The position numbers and the translations under genes were made by a program. Positions 1 to 9,329 of a stretch of 64,000 bases of DNA are shown piece after piece; within the stretch, counting starts at the first letter, position 1, and every line of letters begins with the position of its first letter. A model generated the notes under the pieces. It saw only the letters and a program-made list of their open reading frames with translations. It had not been told where the DNA came from and ran no database searches. The DNA is from JAIOZK01 sp964468645 (GTDB lineage Bacteria; Bacteroidota; Bacteroidia; Bacteroidales; JAIOZK01): the NCBI GenBank assembly GCA_964468645.1, contig CAYXUU010000015.1, positions 35,491 through 99,490 on the forward strand. The letters are read 5' to 3'.

Positions 1-1
1 T

Positions 2-160
2 AATAAATCCATTTTTAAACATCTCTTTAAGTTGCCCCTGGGATTCTTGCTGATGTCACTTTCCATCATAAATATTAAAGAGGCACGAAAAAGTTTTAAT
101 CCAACTCCGCATATTGCAGACATTGAGGATGAGAATAATGAAAAACAAAAAAAAGAGTAA
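2..160 (+). CDS. C-terminal end of an unidentified protein (partial)
   Basis: An open frame runs in from the left edge and stops at a TAA at 158-160, two bases before the next gene. The visible 52 residues begin with a hydrophobic stretch (LPLGFLLMSLSII) and end in a charged tail rich in Asp, Glu, Asn and Lys (ending EKQKKE). This suits the last membrane segment and cytoplasmic tail of a membrane protein. The near-zero spacing to the following glycosyltransferase suggests it belongs to the same polysaccharide operon. The family cannot be named from this fragment. Confidence 0.6.
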   Translation, partial: NKSIFKHLFKLPLGFLLMSLSIINIKEARKSFNPTPHIADIEDENNEKQKKE

Positions 161-162
161 CT

Positions 163-1347
163 ATGATTGTATTAAAGATTTTGCAAATCATCCTAATGAC
201 TTATCTGGGCTTCGCCACCCTTTATATATTTGTTTTTGGATTTGCCGGCCTGTTCTCAATCAGGTATAGAAAAACAGACGTTACAGACCGCAGAAAATTT
301 GCTGTTTTAATACCCGGATACAAAGAGGATGATGTAATTGTTGAAGTTGCCGAAGAAGCAACAAGACAGAATTACCCAAAAGAATTTTTTGATGTTGTTA
401 TTATTGCCGATTCATTTCAACCTGAAACTATTAATAAACTCAAAAAATTACCTATCAGGTTAATCGAAGTTTCGTTTGAGAAAAGTACTAAATCAAAAGC
501 GCTGAATAAGGCCATGGCTCAGCTTCCTGAAGATTATGACTTTGCAGTTGTCCTGGATGCGGACAATATAATGGAGCCGGACTTCCTGGAAAAAATGAAC
601 ACTGCATTTCACCAGCAGTACATTGCCGTTCAGGGTCACAGGGTTGCGAAAAATACTGACACTTCCTTTGCCGTTCTTGATGCAGTTAGCGAAGAAATTA
701 ATAATAATATATTCAGGAAGGGGCATCGTGTACTTGGACTGTCAGCAGCCATTATCGGTTCTGGAATGGCCCTCCGGTATAAATACTTTAAGGAACTGAT
801 GAAGACTATTCATGCCATAGGTGGCTTTGATAAGGAAATTGAACTGCGAATGCTGAAAGAACATAAAGTTATTGGCTACCTTAATGAAGCATATGTTTAC
901 GATGAAAAAGTTCAGAAAGCAGATGTTTTCACAAATCAGCGAAGAAGATGGATTTCCGCCCAGATCCATTACTTCAGTAAAGATTTCATGTCAGCGCTCA
1001 AAGCATTATTAACAAAAGGAAATATCGATTATTTCGATAAAGCTATTCAGTTCATCCTGCCACCCAGGATTATGCTTCTGGGTATATTGTTTATTCTAAC
1101 TGTTGTATCAATAATATTCAACCCATTACCTTATATGTTTACCTGGATTGCCATCTTTGCCGCCTGTATCCTGGCTTTTCTTTTCTCCATCCCTTTGAGG
1201 TATTATAATAAACAAACACTTGCTGCAATATGGACCCTGCCAAAAGGATTTATATTAATGTTCATTTCATTAATACGGATACGGGGTGCAAACAAACGAT
1301 TTATACATACCAAGCATACAAGTAGTAAAAACAATATAACCAACTAA
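163..1347 (+). CDS. Membrane-bound family 2 glycosyltransferase
   Basis: The 394-residue protein has an N-terminal membrane segment (about residues 5-33), a GT-A catalytic domain with the nucleotide-sugar binding stretch starting PGYKE, a DxD-type motif (VLDADN, about 130-135) and a QxxRW motif (NQRRRW, about 258-263). Two or three membrane helices follow (about 295-365). This is the layout of processive or polyprenyl-linked GT2 enzymes of the cellulose/hyaluronan synthase type. It probably adds sugars to an exopolysaccharide or its lipid carrier at the inner membrane. It opens the visible operon, with the next gene 12 bp downstream. Donor and acceptor cannot be predicted. Confidence 0.88.
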   Translation: MIVLKILQIILMTYLGFATLYIFVFGFAGLFSIRYRKTDVTDRRKFAVLIPGYKEDDVIVEVAEEATRQNYPKEFFDVVIIADSFQPETINKLKKLPIRLIEVSFEKSTKSKALNKAMAQLPEDYDFAVVLDADNIMEPDFLEKMNTAFHQQYIAVQGHRVAKNTDTSFAVLDAVSEEINNNIFRKGHRVLGLSAAIIGSGMALRYKYFKELMKTIHAIGGFDKEIELRMLKEHKVIGYLNEAYVYDEKVQKADVFTNQRRRWISAQIHYFSKDFMSALKALLTKGNIDYFDKAIQFILPPRIMLLGILFILTVVSIIFNPLPYMFTWIAIFAACILAFLFSIPLRYYNKQTLAAIWTLPKGFILMFISLIRIRGANKRFIHTKHTSSKNNITN

Positions 1348-1359
1348 AACCACAATAAG

Positions 1360-2505
1360 ATGAAAATTGGAATAGAGGGACAAAGGCTTTTCCGTGAAAA
1401 AAAGCATGGAATGGATATGGTAGCCCTGGAGCTTATCAAGAATCTTCAGGTGATAGATCAGAAAAACGAATATGTGATATTCGTAAGTCCTGATACGGAT
1501 AAATGCCTTGAAAATACGGATAATTTCAAAATCGTTGAACTTGACGGTGGCTCCTACCCTATATGGGAGCAATTCGCCCTTCCAAAAGCAGCGAGAAAAG
1601 AAAAATGCGACATTCTGCATTGTACAAGTAACACAGCTCCGGTAAAAACTAAAATTCCGCTTATCATCACATTGCATGACATCATATATCTGGAGAGTAT
1701 TGCTATCTTTAAAAAAGGCGGTACTTGGTACCAGAAATTTGGTAATATGTACAGAAGGTTTGTTGTTCCCAGGGATGTTAAGATCAGCAAAAAGATTATT
1801 ACAGTATCTCACTTTGAGAAAAACAGGATACGCGAATTCTTTGGCTGGCAGGATACCGATACGCGGCTTGTGGCAGTATATAACGGAGTTAGTGAACACT
1901 TCGTAAAGATCGATGATAAAGCAGAATTAGACAGGGTAAGAGAAAAATATAAGTTACCTGACAGGTTTTTCTTTCACCTGGGTAATACTGATCCAAAAAA
2001 GAATACGATCGGTGTGTTAAAGGCATATTCTGATTTTTTAAAGCAAACAGGGAATTCCATCCCTCTGGTAATGCTTGATTTCGACAAGCAGGAATTGCTT
2101 AAAATGCTTAATGAAATCGGAGATAAGGAATTAATTGAGAAAATACTTTTAACCGGTTATGTGATAAATACTGACCTTCCGGCAATCTATAATCTCTGCG
2201 AGATATTTATCTATCCCTCTCTCCGTGAAAGTTTCGGTATTCCTATGCTTGAAGCAATGCGTTGTGGTACCCCGGTGATAACATCAAACACCTCATCAAT
2301 GCCCGAAGTCTCAGGAGAAGCTGCCATGATTGTTGATCCTTTTAAACCTGAAGAAATTACCAAAGCAATGAGGGAATTGCTTGAAGATGATAAGTTAAAG
2401 AAAGAGTTAATCTCGCGGGGCTTCAAACAGGCCGAAAAATTCTCGTGGAGATCGATGTCTGAAGATGTTCTGAAATTATATGAAGAAGTTTACTCAATGA
2501 AATAA
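1360..2505 (+). CDS. GT4-type glycosyltransferase (group 1)
   Basis: The 381-residue protein shows the GT-B fold pattern. The N-terminal acceptor half contains DILHCTSN and LHDIIY, and a group 1 glycosyltransferase domain begins near residue 200 (FFFHLGNTDPKKN). The donor-site motif ESFGIPMLEAMRCGTPVI includes the E-x7-E pair of GT4 enzymes, followed by SSMPEVSGEAA. It is predicted to be cytoplasmic and to use a nucleotide sugar in building a surface polysaccharide. It lies 12 bp after the GT2 gene and 8 bp before the next glycosyltransferase. The exact sugar is unknown. Confidence 0.9.
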   Translation: MKIGIEGQRLFREKKHGMDMVALELIKNLQVIDQKNEYVIFVSPDTDKCLENTDNFKIVELDGGSYPIWEQFALPKAARKEKCDILHCTSNTAPVKTKIPLIITLHDIIYLESIAIFKKGGTWYQKFGNMYRRFVVPRDVKISKKIITVSHFEKNRIREFFGWQDTDTRLVAVYNGVSEHFVKIDDKAELDRVREKYKLPDRFFFHLGNTDPKKNTIGVLKAYSDFLKQTGNSIPLVMLDFDKQELLKMLNEIGDKELIEKILLTGYVINTDLPAIYNLCEIFIYPSLRESFGIPMLEAMRCGTPVITSNTSSMPEVSGEAAMIVDPFKPEEITKAMRELLEDDKLKKELISRGFKQAEKFSWRSMSEDVLKLYEEVYSMK

Positions 2506-2513
2506 ATAAACAG

Positions 2514-3707
2514 ATGATAGAAAACAGAGATTTCATAGTTTTTGGATTACAACCCTGGGATCTGAATATTGCAAGCACCTGCAAATACACGGCCCTTGAA
2601 ATGTCGGCCAATAACAGGGTATTGTTTGTTAATCCTCCTTTACAGAGAAGCCTTTTGTTACGTCACCGGAACTCTCCGTCGGTACAAAAAAGAATCAGGA
2701 TCATGAAAGGTGAGGAGCCGGACCTCGTTCAGATTTCCGACACCATGTGGGTACTTTACCCACGTACGGTGGTAGAATCAATTAACTGGATAAAGAGTAA
2801 TTGCATTTTTGATTTCTTTAACAGGGTCAATAATAAACGATATGCAAAGAATATTAAAGAGGCCTCCGATAAACTAAATTTTAGTGATGTTATCATGTTT
2901 GATGATAATTCAATGATAATGGGCTATTACCTGAAAGAGTTCCTGAAACCTGACCTGTTTATTTATTTGCTCAGGGATGCTGTTACACTCGTATCATATC
3001 ATGCACGCCATGGCAGCAGGCTTCAACCAAAAATTATTGCAAAGGCTGATTTTGCCGTTACCAACTCAAATTTCTTCATGGAGTATGCGAAGAAAACAAA
3101 TCCCCGTTCGTATATGATCGGACAGGGATGCGACCTGACCATGTACAACGATAAGGACGGAAAGCTCCAGGGACCTGATGACCTCGTCCATATTAAAAAA
3201 CCAGTTATTGGTTATGTTGGATTCTTAACGGAGATAAGGCTGGATATCAAAGTACTTGAGTATATCGCTGAACAAAAACCTGAATGGAGCCTGGTTCTGG
3301 TGGGCCCGGAAGATGATGCATTTAAAAACAGCAAACTGCATCAAATGGACAATGTTTACTTCCTGGGGAGAAAAGACCCTACGGAACTTGCTGCCTATAT
3401 TAAAGGTTTTGATGTTGCCCTGAATCCACAAATTGTAAATGAGATCACCGATGTTAATTATCCGCTAAAGATTGATGAATACCTTGCAATGGGTAAACCT
3501 ACAGTAGCTACCAAAACTACTTTTATGGAGTACTTCAAAGATCATACTTATCTTCCTTCAAACCAGGAAGAATATGTGGAAGCCATCGACAGGGCTTTAA
3601 AGGAAGACAGTCCGGAACTCCGGAAAGAAAGAATTGATGTTGCTACAGAACATACTTGGGAGAACTTTGTAAAGAAGATTTACAAGTATATTGAAGCAAC
3701 TCAATAA
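2514..3707 (+). CDS. Glycosyltransferase, first of a tandem paralogous pair
   Basis: The 397-residue protein has a Rossmann-like N-terminal half and a group 1-type C-terminal half (KKPVIGYVGFLTEIRLD, LVLVGPEDD, KIDEYLAMGKPTVATKT). It is clearly paralogous to the next gene, with matching blocks such as YPRTVVESIN against YPRTTLESIN and similar lengths. The terminal donor motif KIDEYLAMGKP replaces the classical E-x7-E of GT4. This form occurs in glycosyltransferases that modify capsule or S-layer glycans. Spacing of 8 bp upstream and 9 bp downstream places it inside the operon. Confidence 0.85.
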   Translation: MIENRDFIVFGLQPWDLNIASTCKYTALEMSANNRVLFVNPPLQRSLLLRHRNSPSVQKRIRIMKGEEPDLVQISDTMWVLYPRTVVESINWIKSNCIFDFFNRVNNKRYAKNIKEASDKLNFSDVIMFDDNSMIMGYYLKEFLKPDLFIYLLRDAVTLVSYHARHGSRLQPKIIAKADFAVTNSNFFMEYAKKTNPRSYMIGQGCDLTMYNDKDGKLQGPDDLVHIKKPVIGYVGFLTEIRLDIKVLEYIAEQKPEWSLVLVGPEDDAFKNSKLHQMDNVYFLGRKDPTELAAYIKGFDVALNPQIVNEITDVNYPLKIDEYLAMGKPTVATKTTFMEYFKDHTYLPSNQEEYVEAIDRALKEDSPELRKERIDVATEHTWENFVKKIYKYIEATQ

Positions 3708-3716
3708 ATAAAGACC

Positions 3717-4925
3717 ATGCCGGAAGAAACACTTGAAAATAAAGATATGATTGTTGTTGGGCTTCAAAGTCTCGACAGCAGGATTGGTAGCAATTGTGTT
3801 AACATTGCATATGAGTTTGCCAGGAATAACCGTGTACTTTATATAAATTATGCCCCTGACAGGATAACCCTGTTGCGGCATAAGAGGGATCCATTAGTTG
3901 CCAAAAGAATTAATATTCTTAAAGGTAAAGAAGCAGATCTTGTTCAGATCGATAAGGATTTTTATAATCTGTATCCGCGTACAACCCTTGAATCGATTAA
4001 CCAGATAGGCCCGCGCTTTATTTTCGACAGCCTGAACAAGATCAATAGCAAACGATTTGTAAAGAAGATCAAAGCAGCTATCGATCATCTCGGATTTAAT
4101 GATTATATTATATTCAACGACAGCGACTTTTACCGTAGCTTCTTTCTGAAGGAAGAATTAAAACCTGCTGCCTATATCTACTACACCAGGGACAATATGG
4201 TAGCAACCAGCTATTATCGTAAACATGGTCAGCGTTATGAGAGCCGGTTAATGAGCAAGGTGGATGCGGTTGTGGCCAATTCGGTTTATCTCCAGCGTAA
4301 GGCCCTAAAATACAATAAGAATTCTCATTATGTAGGGCAGGGAGTTGATTTAGCTTTGTTTGCAAAGGATAAGATAAAAACACCACCCGACGACATCAGC
4401 GATCTTAAAAAACCAATAATTGGTTACATAGGCGCTCTCAAGAGTTCAAGACTTGATATTGATCTAATTCATAGTATTGCAAAGGCAAGGCCTGAATACA
4501 GTATTGTCCTGGTTGGACCGGAAGATGAAATTTTTGCCGCAAGTAAACTGCACCAGCAAAGTAATGTATATTTTCTTGGTTCAAAACCCCTGGACGAACT
4601 ACCCACCTACCTTGATGTTTTCGATATCGCGATGAATCCACAGGCTGTTAACATGTTGACTATCGGTAATTATCCCAGAAAAATTGATGAATATCTTGCA
4701 CTGGGAAAACCAACCCTTGCCACAAAAACAGAAGCCATGCAGGTTTTTGCCAATCATGTTTATCTTGCCGAAACAGCTGATGATTATATTCAGATGATTG
4801 AGCGGGGCCTTACAGAAAATTCAAAGAAAAAGATCGAAGGAAGAAAGAAATTTGCTCATTCACACACCTGGGAAAACAGTGTTAAAGAGATTTACAAAGT
4901 TATGAATGATGTGATACAAAGTTAA
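3717..4925 (+). CDS. Glycosyltransferase, second of a tandem paralogous pair
   Basis: The 402-residue paralogue of the preceding gene keeps the same landmarks: an N-terminal domain with RINILKGKEADLVQI, a C-terminal domain starting KKPIIGYIGALKSSRLD, then LVGPEDE and KIDEYLALGKPTLATKT. The pair most likely arose by tandem duplication and then diverged, perhaps to add two successive residues or two different sugars. It has no membrane segment. The next gene begins 26 bp downstream. Confidence 0.85.
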   Translation: MPEETLENKDMIVVGLQSLDSRIGSNCVNIAYEFARNNRVLYINYAPDRITLLRHKRDPLVAKRINILKGKEADLVQIDKDFYNLYPRTTLESINQIGPRFIFDSLNKINSKRFVKKIKAAIDHLGFNDYIIFNDSDFYRSFFLKEELKPAAYIYYTRDNMVATSYYRKHGQRYESRLMSKVDAVVANSVYLQRKALKYNKNSHYVGQGVDLALFAKDKIKTPPDDISDLKKPIIGYIGALKSSRLDIDLIHSIAKARPEYSIVLVGPEDEIFAASKLHQQSNVYFLGSKPLDELPTYLDVFDIAMNPQAVNMLTIGNYPRKIDEYLALGKPTLATKTEAMQVFANHVYLAETADDYIQMIERGLTENSKKKIEGRKKFAHSHTWENSVKEIYKVMNDVIQS

Positions 4926-4951
4926 TTGAAGATGAGCTGTAAGCTGCTGCA

Positions 4952-5617
4952 ATGAATCAAAAATTCATCAACTCAATTATTCAAAAATTCAAACTCATGT
5001 CCATAAAAGAAAAAATAAAATCAAGTGAACGCCTTAAAAGACTGACAATAAGGCTAACCACACCAAAAAACCAGGCAAGACCAAGGCGATGGGTCAGATG
5101 CTTTATAAACCCTTTTGTGCACAAAAAGGGCAAAGGGGCCACAATACGCAGAATGACACGTATGGATGTGATGCCCTGGAATAAATTTGAGATCGGACGT
5201 GATTCCACAATTGAAGATTTTACAACAATTAATAATGGTGTTGGTGACATTATTATTGGTGAAAGGACCCGGATAGGACTTGGCAATACACTCATCGGTC
5301 CGATAACTATTGGAAATGATATTATGTTTGCACAGAACATTGTGCTTTCAGGTCTTAACCATAGCTATCAGGATATTAATCTTTCCATTCATGACCAGAA
5401 GGTGTCAACAGCAGTCATTACCATTGAAGATGAAGCCTGGATAGCGGCTAATTCGGTTATAGTAGCAGGTGTTACTGTTGGAAAGCATTCAGTTGTTGCT
5501 GCAGGAAGTGTTGTTACGAAAGATGTTCCACCCTACTCTATTGTTGCAGGCAATCCGGCTAAATTGATTAAAAGTTATAACTTCGAAACGGAAAAGTGGG
5601 AAAGTGTGAGAAAATGA
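4952..5617 (+). CDS. Hexapeptide-repeat acyltransferase
   Basis: The 221-residue protein has a basic N-terminal region (about 1-75) followed by left-handed beta-helix hexapeptide repeats with the [LIV]-G-x4 pattern (IIIGERTRIG, PITIGNDIMF, AGVTVGKHSVVAAGSVVTKDV). It ends with the family signature PPYSIVAGNPAKLI. LNHSYQD carries the His expected in the active site of O-acetyltransferases. It likely uses acetyl-CoA to acetylate a sugar of the polysaccharide made by the cluster. It lies between the GT pair and an FkbM methyltransferase. Confidence 0.88.
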   Translation: MNQKFINSIIQKFKLMSIKEKIKSSERLKRLTIRLTTPKNQARPRRWVRCFINPFVHKKGKGATIRRMTRMDVMPWNKFEIGRDSTIEDFTTINNGVGDIIIGERTRIGLGNTLIGPITIGNDIMFAQNIVLSGLNHSYQDINLSIHDQKVSTAVITIEDEAWIAANSVIVAGVTVGKHSVVAAGSVVTKDVPPYSIVAGNPAKLIKSYNFETEKWESVRK

Positions 5618-5646
5618 GATAACATTGTTGAACTAATAAAAAGAAG

Positions 5647-6426
5647 ATGAACAGACTCAGAGTATATTACAAATATTTCTATGATTATATAAAACACAGG
5701 GAATTTGGTTTTGTGATATCGGCAATTAATTACATTGTTTTTAAGAAACCATGCCGAAAGACAAGTCTCTTGCGCAGCCAGACCGGGTATTTCCTGTCGA
5801 GGAAAGGAACCATCGACTTCCAGTTTGCAAATTATGCCTATGAATGGAGTGTTAAAAGTTTTATTCTTAATAATTATAAAAACTATGATATTTTTTTTGA
5901 TGTAGGTTCCAATGTCGGCACTTATGCCGTGCTAATGGCAAAAGCAGGCATGAAGGTTTTTGCGTTTGAGCCCATCGTTGAAAACTACAGGGCTATCATA
6001 ATTAATATCCACCTGAACAGCCTTGAAAATAAGGTAAAGGCATTTAACTTTGGACTTGGGGATAAGGAAAACAATATCGACTTTATTTATGATCCCGTAA
6101 ATACAGGGGCCTCCCACTACTCACACCCCGGCGAAAATAAAGGGATCCATGAAACGGTGAAAATAAAAACCCTCGATTCGGTGTACAGGGAATTCGGACT
6201 AAAAAAGACAGATAGGATATTAATGAAAGTTGATGTGGAAGGCATGGAGGTAGAAGCCTTTGATGGAGCGAAAGAATTTCTTGAGCTATTCTCGGACCTA
6301 TTGATTGTTTTCGAAAGTAAACATACCGGGCTTGACAACATCAGAAAGGTCCTGGATAATATCGCAGATTTTGAATACATGACCATCGATCATTACAATA
6401 CAGCTACTAAAAAAATGAATAAATAA
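5647..6426 (+). CDS. FkbM-family methyltransferase
   Basis: The 259-residue protein contains the SAM-binding motif I (FFDVGSNVGTYAVLMA, about 79-94), then the acidic residue of motif II in FAFEPIVENY and the FkbM-family stretch LMKVDVEGMEVEAFDGA. FkbM enzymes O-methylate sugars or polyketides. In a glycan cluster this one would methylate a sugar hydroxyl. Its gene follows the acetyltransferase by 29 bp and precedes a GT2 gene by 10 bp. Confidence 0.87.
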   Translation: MNRLRVYYKYFYDYIKHREFGFVISAINYIVFKKPCRKTSLLRSQTGYFLSRKGTIDFQFANYAYEWSVKSFILNNYKNYDIFFDVGSNVGTYAVLMAKAGMKVFAFEPIVENYRAIIINIHLNSLENKVKAFNFGLGDKENNIDFIYDPVNTGASHYSHPGENKGIHETVKIKTLDSVYREFGLKKTDRILMKVDVEGMEVEAFDGAKEFLELFSDLLIVFESKHTGLDNIRKVLDNIADFEYMTIDHYNTATKKMNK

Positions 6427-6436
6427 CCTTTTATTT

Positions 6437-7630
6437 ATGCTAACATTAAAAATACTTTTCTGGGTCTTCCTGTTCGTCATCTTTTATGCTTACATAGGGT
6501 ACGGGATACTGCTTTTCATACTGGTCAGGTTAAAGCGTAAGTTCTGTAAAATGAAATCGCATGATGAAGTTGATTATGAGCCTGAGGTGACTTTATTTGT
6601 TGCAGCTTATAATGAAAAGGATTATGTTGACAGGAAAGTGCAAAACTCACTTGAGCTTGAATACCCTGACAGCAAAGTAAAGCAGGTCTGGGTTACCGAC
6701 GGCTCTGATGATGGAACCCCTGAATTACTCAGGAAATACAAAGATCAGGGTGTTGAGGTTTACCACATACCCGAACGGGGTGGAAAAATCGGGGCCATGA
6801 ACAGGGGTATGCAGTTTGTTAAAACACCTGTAGTAATATTCTCAGATGGGAATACCATGCTCGGAAAAGAATCCATACGCCGCATTGTTAATCTCTTTAA
6901 AGATCCCAAAGTTGGCTGTGTTTCAGGTGAAAAGAGAATATATCAGAAGGATAAGGATACAGCTGCAGGGACGGAAGGCCTTTACTGGAAATACGAATCG
7001 ACACTGAAGAAATGGGATGCTGAATTGTATTCTGTTGTTGGTGCTGCCGGTGAGCTGTTTGCTGTTAGAACAGATCTTTTCCAGGATGTTGAAAAAGACA
7101 CACTGCTTGATGATTTTATCATCTCATTAAGAATCGCCATGCAGGGTTATACAATACAATATGACCCGGAAGCCTACGCAATCGAAACATCATCAGCCAA
7201 TGTAAAGGAGGAATTAAAGCGAAAAGTCAGAATCTCAGCTGGTGGAATACAATCTATTGTCAGATTAAAAAAATTACTCAACTTTTTTAAATATGGAACC
7301 CTGTCTTTTCAATACATTTCACACAGGGTTTTGAGATGGACACTTGCACCATTGTTTTTGCTGGCTATATTTATTATCAACCTTGTTGTATCATTGGATC
7401 AGGGAATCATTAATTTTTCGTATATTTATACATGGCTTTTCTGGGGCCAGCTTGTATTTTATGTGGCAGCTCTTCTGGGCTGGTATTTCGAACACCGTAA
7501 AGTCAAAATTAAAGTACTGTTTGTACCTTATTATTTCTTCATTATGAACCTTTCGGTTTTTCTTGGTTTCTTCAGGTATCTGAAAGGAAAGCAATCAGTG
7601 AAATGGGAAAGAGCAAAGAGAGGTACTTAA
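6437..7630 (+). CDS. Membrane-bound family 2 glycosyltransferase
   Basis: The 397-residue protein has one N-terminal membrane segment (about 4-30), a GT-A domain with VTLFVAAYNEKDY, TDGSDDGT and FSDGNTM, and three hydrophobic segments at the C terminus (about 305-380). The stretch KRKVRISAGG sits where QxxRW-type motifs of membrane GT2 enzymes normally lie. It resembles poly-N-acetylglucosamine or other processive synthases and may be the chain-forming or priming enzyme of the cluster. It follows the methyltransferase gene by 10 bp. Confidence 0.87.
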   Translation: MLTLKILFWVFLFVIFYAYIGYGILLFILVRLKRKFCKMKSHDEVDYEPEVTLFVAAYNEKDYVDRKVQNSLELEYPDSKVKQVWVTDGSDDGTPELLRKYKDQGVEVYHIPERGGKIGAMNRGMQFVKTPVVIFSDGNTMLGKESIRRIVNLFKDPKVGCVSGEKRIYQKDKDTAAGTEGLYWKYESTLKKWDAELYSVVGAAGELFAVRTDLFQDVEKDTLLDDFIISLRIAMQGYTIQYDPEAYAIETSSANVKEELKRKVRISAGGIQSIVRLKKLLNFFKYGTLSFQYISHRVLRWTLAPLFLLAIFIINLVVSLDQGIINFSYIYTWLFWGQLVFYVAALLGWYFEHRKVKIKVLFVPYYFFIMNLSVFLGFFRYLKGKQSVKWERAKRGT

Positions 7631-7640
7631 AAATTCTATC

Positions 7641-9314
7641 ATGAAGCGGATTTACAGAAGAATATTTTTTATTTGCAGCCTGTGTATGATCTTTCCGGTC
7701 ATCTTAGCTCAAAACCCGGATTGTTCCATTGAAATTCCGATAACCCAGAATCTGGTTACTGAAACCAGTGGCATTCAACCGGGGGATGTTGTGTGTCTCC
7801 TTCCTGGTTTTCGTGATTTTATACAATTCAAGAATCTTCACGGAACTTCTGAAAACCCGATAATTATAACTCACAAAGACGGCGTTGTTTTATTCAACTC
7901 AACAGGCTCATATGGGATTAAGTTCAATAATTGTTCACATGTCAGATTAACCGGAACCGGCGTGGAAGCTGTACCCTATGGATTAATAATCAGCCAGGTT
8001 GCCAACGGTGCCGGGATATCGGTTGATAACCTGAGTACCAACGTTGAAATTGATCATATAGAAATTGCCAATACCCCGATAGGCGGTATCTATGCTAAAA
8101 CCGAACCTGATCCTACCGGTGATTGCACCTTCCCGGCAACACGGGAGAAATTTACCTTGTATAATTTAATAGTCCATGATTGCTATTTGCATGATATTGG
8201 CGACGAAGGAATGTACATTGGAAGTTCCAAATTCCTCGGACAAACCATCTATCACTGTAACGATACAGTTGTTCTGCCTCATGTGCTGGAGGGTGTAAAA
8301 GTTTATAACAATATTCTTGAAAGAACAGGCTGGGATGCGATTCAGGTCAGTTCAACTGTCCTCAATTGTGAAATATACAACAATATCATAAGGGAGGATA
8401 GCTATAAGGAAGAGCCTTTTCAGATGAGTGGAATCCTGATCGGGGGTGGAAGCAACTGCGATTGCTACAATAACATTATCCTTAATGGTAAAGGAGATGG
8501 TATTGATTATGTTGGCATGGGTGGTAATAAGATTTTTAATAATGTTATTGCAAGGGCCGGCCTTTCCTACCATCCATTCGACTCTTCAAATACATACCAG
8601 AAACATGGAATCTGGATGGGCGATGTTTATACAGAGCCTGATAAGGATATGTATATCTATAATAATACCATCGTGGAGCCCAGAAACTATGGTTTAAAAA
8701 TACACAACGCCAGCCTGGTTGAAACATATTTTCAGAACAACATTGTGTGCTCACCTATGGCCTATCAATCCAGCGGTTATAATCCCTATTACACGCTCGA
8801 TTGGGCAACAATGAGTATTGTTGACAACAACAATTATTTTACCAAGTCGTGCAATGACATGCTTTTCGTTAATGCCAGCTCCAATAATTTCGACCTGAAA
8901 GAATATTCACCGGCCATCAATGGAGGAATGGACATGTTGTTTTTAGGATTGGATTTTGATATAGAATACCGCCCCCGGCCTGTTGGAGGCTTTTTTGATA
9001 TCGGCGCTTATGAGTTTCAACTGGTAGGCATTGAAGAGTATTTTAATGAATCCGGCAACATTGTCAATATTAAAGTCTTTCCGAATCCCAGTGAACATTC
9101 ATGCAATATTCATTATGAGTTGAAATCGGTATCACACGTAAAGATCAGTCTAATCAATGCTATCGGTGAACCAGTTAAAGTTTTACTGAATAAATCACAG
9201 GAACGTGGTAAGCATTACCATACATTGAAGATTCAAGAAGTTGAAGCAGGAGTTTATTTTTTCCGTATCAATTCTGGCAATGACACCTTTCTACAAAGGA
9301 TAATCAAATTATAA
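7641..9314 (+). CDS. Secreted right-handed beta-helix protein with T9SS sorting tail
   Basis: The 557-residue protein starts with a signal peptide (IFFICSLCMIFPVILAQ). The body shows pectate-lyase-like parallel beta-helix repeats with many Asn-rich turns (YNNIL, YNNII, FNNVI, YNNTIV) from about residue 130 to 400. A type IX secretion C-terminal domain begins near 478 (VFPNPSEHSCNIHYEL) and ends FLQRIIKL. It probably binds or cleaves polysaccharide at the cell surface. Its place inside the glycan operon suggests a lyase, epimerase or maturation role for the polymer made there. Catalytic residues cannot be assigned. Confidence 0.85.
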   Translation: MKRIYRRIFFICSLCMIFPVILAQNPDCSIEIPITQNLVTETSGIQPGDVVCLLPGFRDFIQFKNLHGTSENPIIITHKDGVVLFNSTGSYGIKFNNCSHVRLTGTGVEAVPYGLIISQVANGAGISVDNLSTNVEIDHIEIANTPIGGIYAKTEPDPTGDCTFPATREKFTLYNLIVHDCYLHDIGDEGMYIGSSKFLGQTIYHCNDTVVLPHVLEGVKVYNNILERTGWDAIQVSSTVLNCEIYNNIIREDSYKEEPFQMSGILIGGGSNCDCYNNIILNGKGDGIDYVGMGGNKIFNNVIARAGLSYHPFDSSNTYQKHGIWMGDVYTEPDKDMYIYNNTIVEPRNYGLKIHNASLVETYFQNNIVCSPMAYQSSGYNPYYTLDWATMSIVDNNNYFTKSCNDMLFVNASSNNFDLKEYSPAINGGMDMLFLGLDFDIEYRPRPVGGFFDIGAYEFQLVGIEEYFNESGNIVNIKVFPNPSEHSCNIHYELKSVSHVKISLINAIGEPVKVLLNKSQERGKHYHTLKIQEVEAGVYFFRINSGNDTFLQRIIKL

Positions 9315-9329
9315 TTAACAATCCATAAA

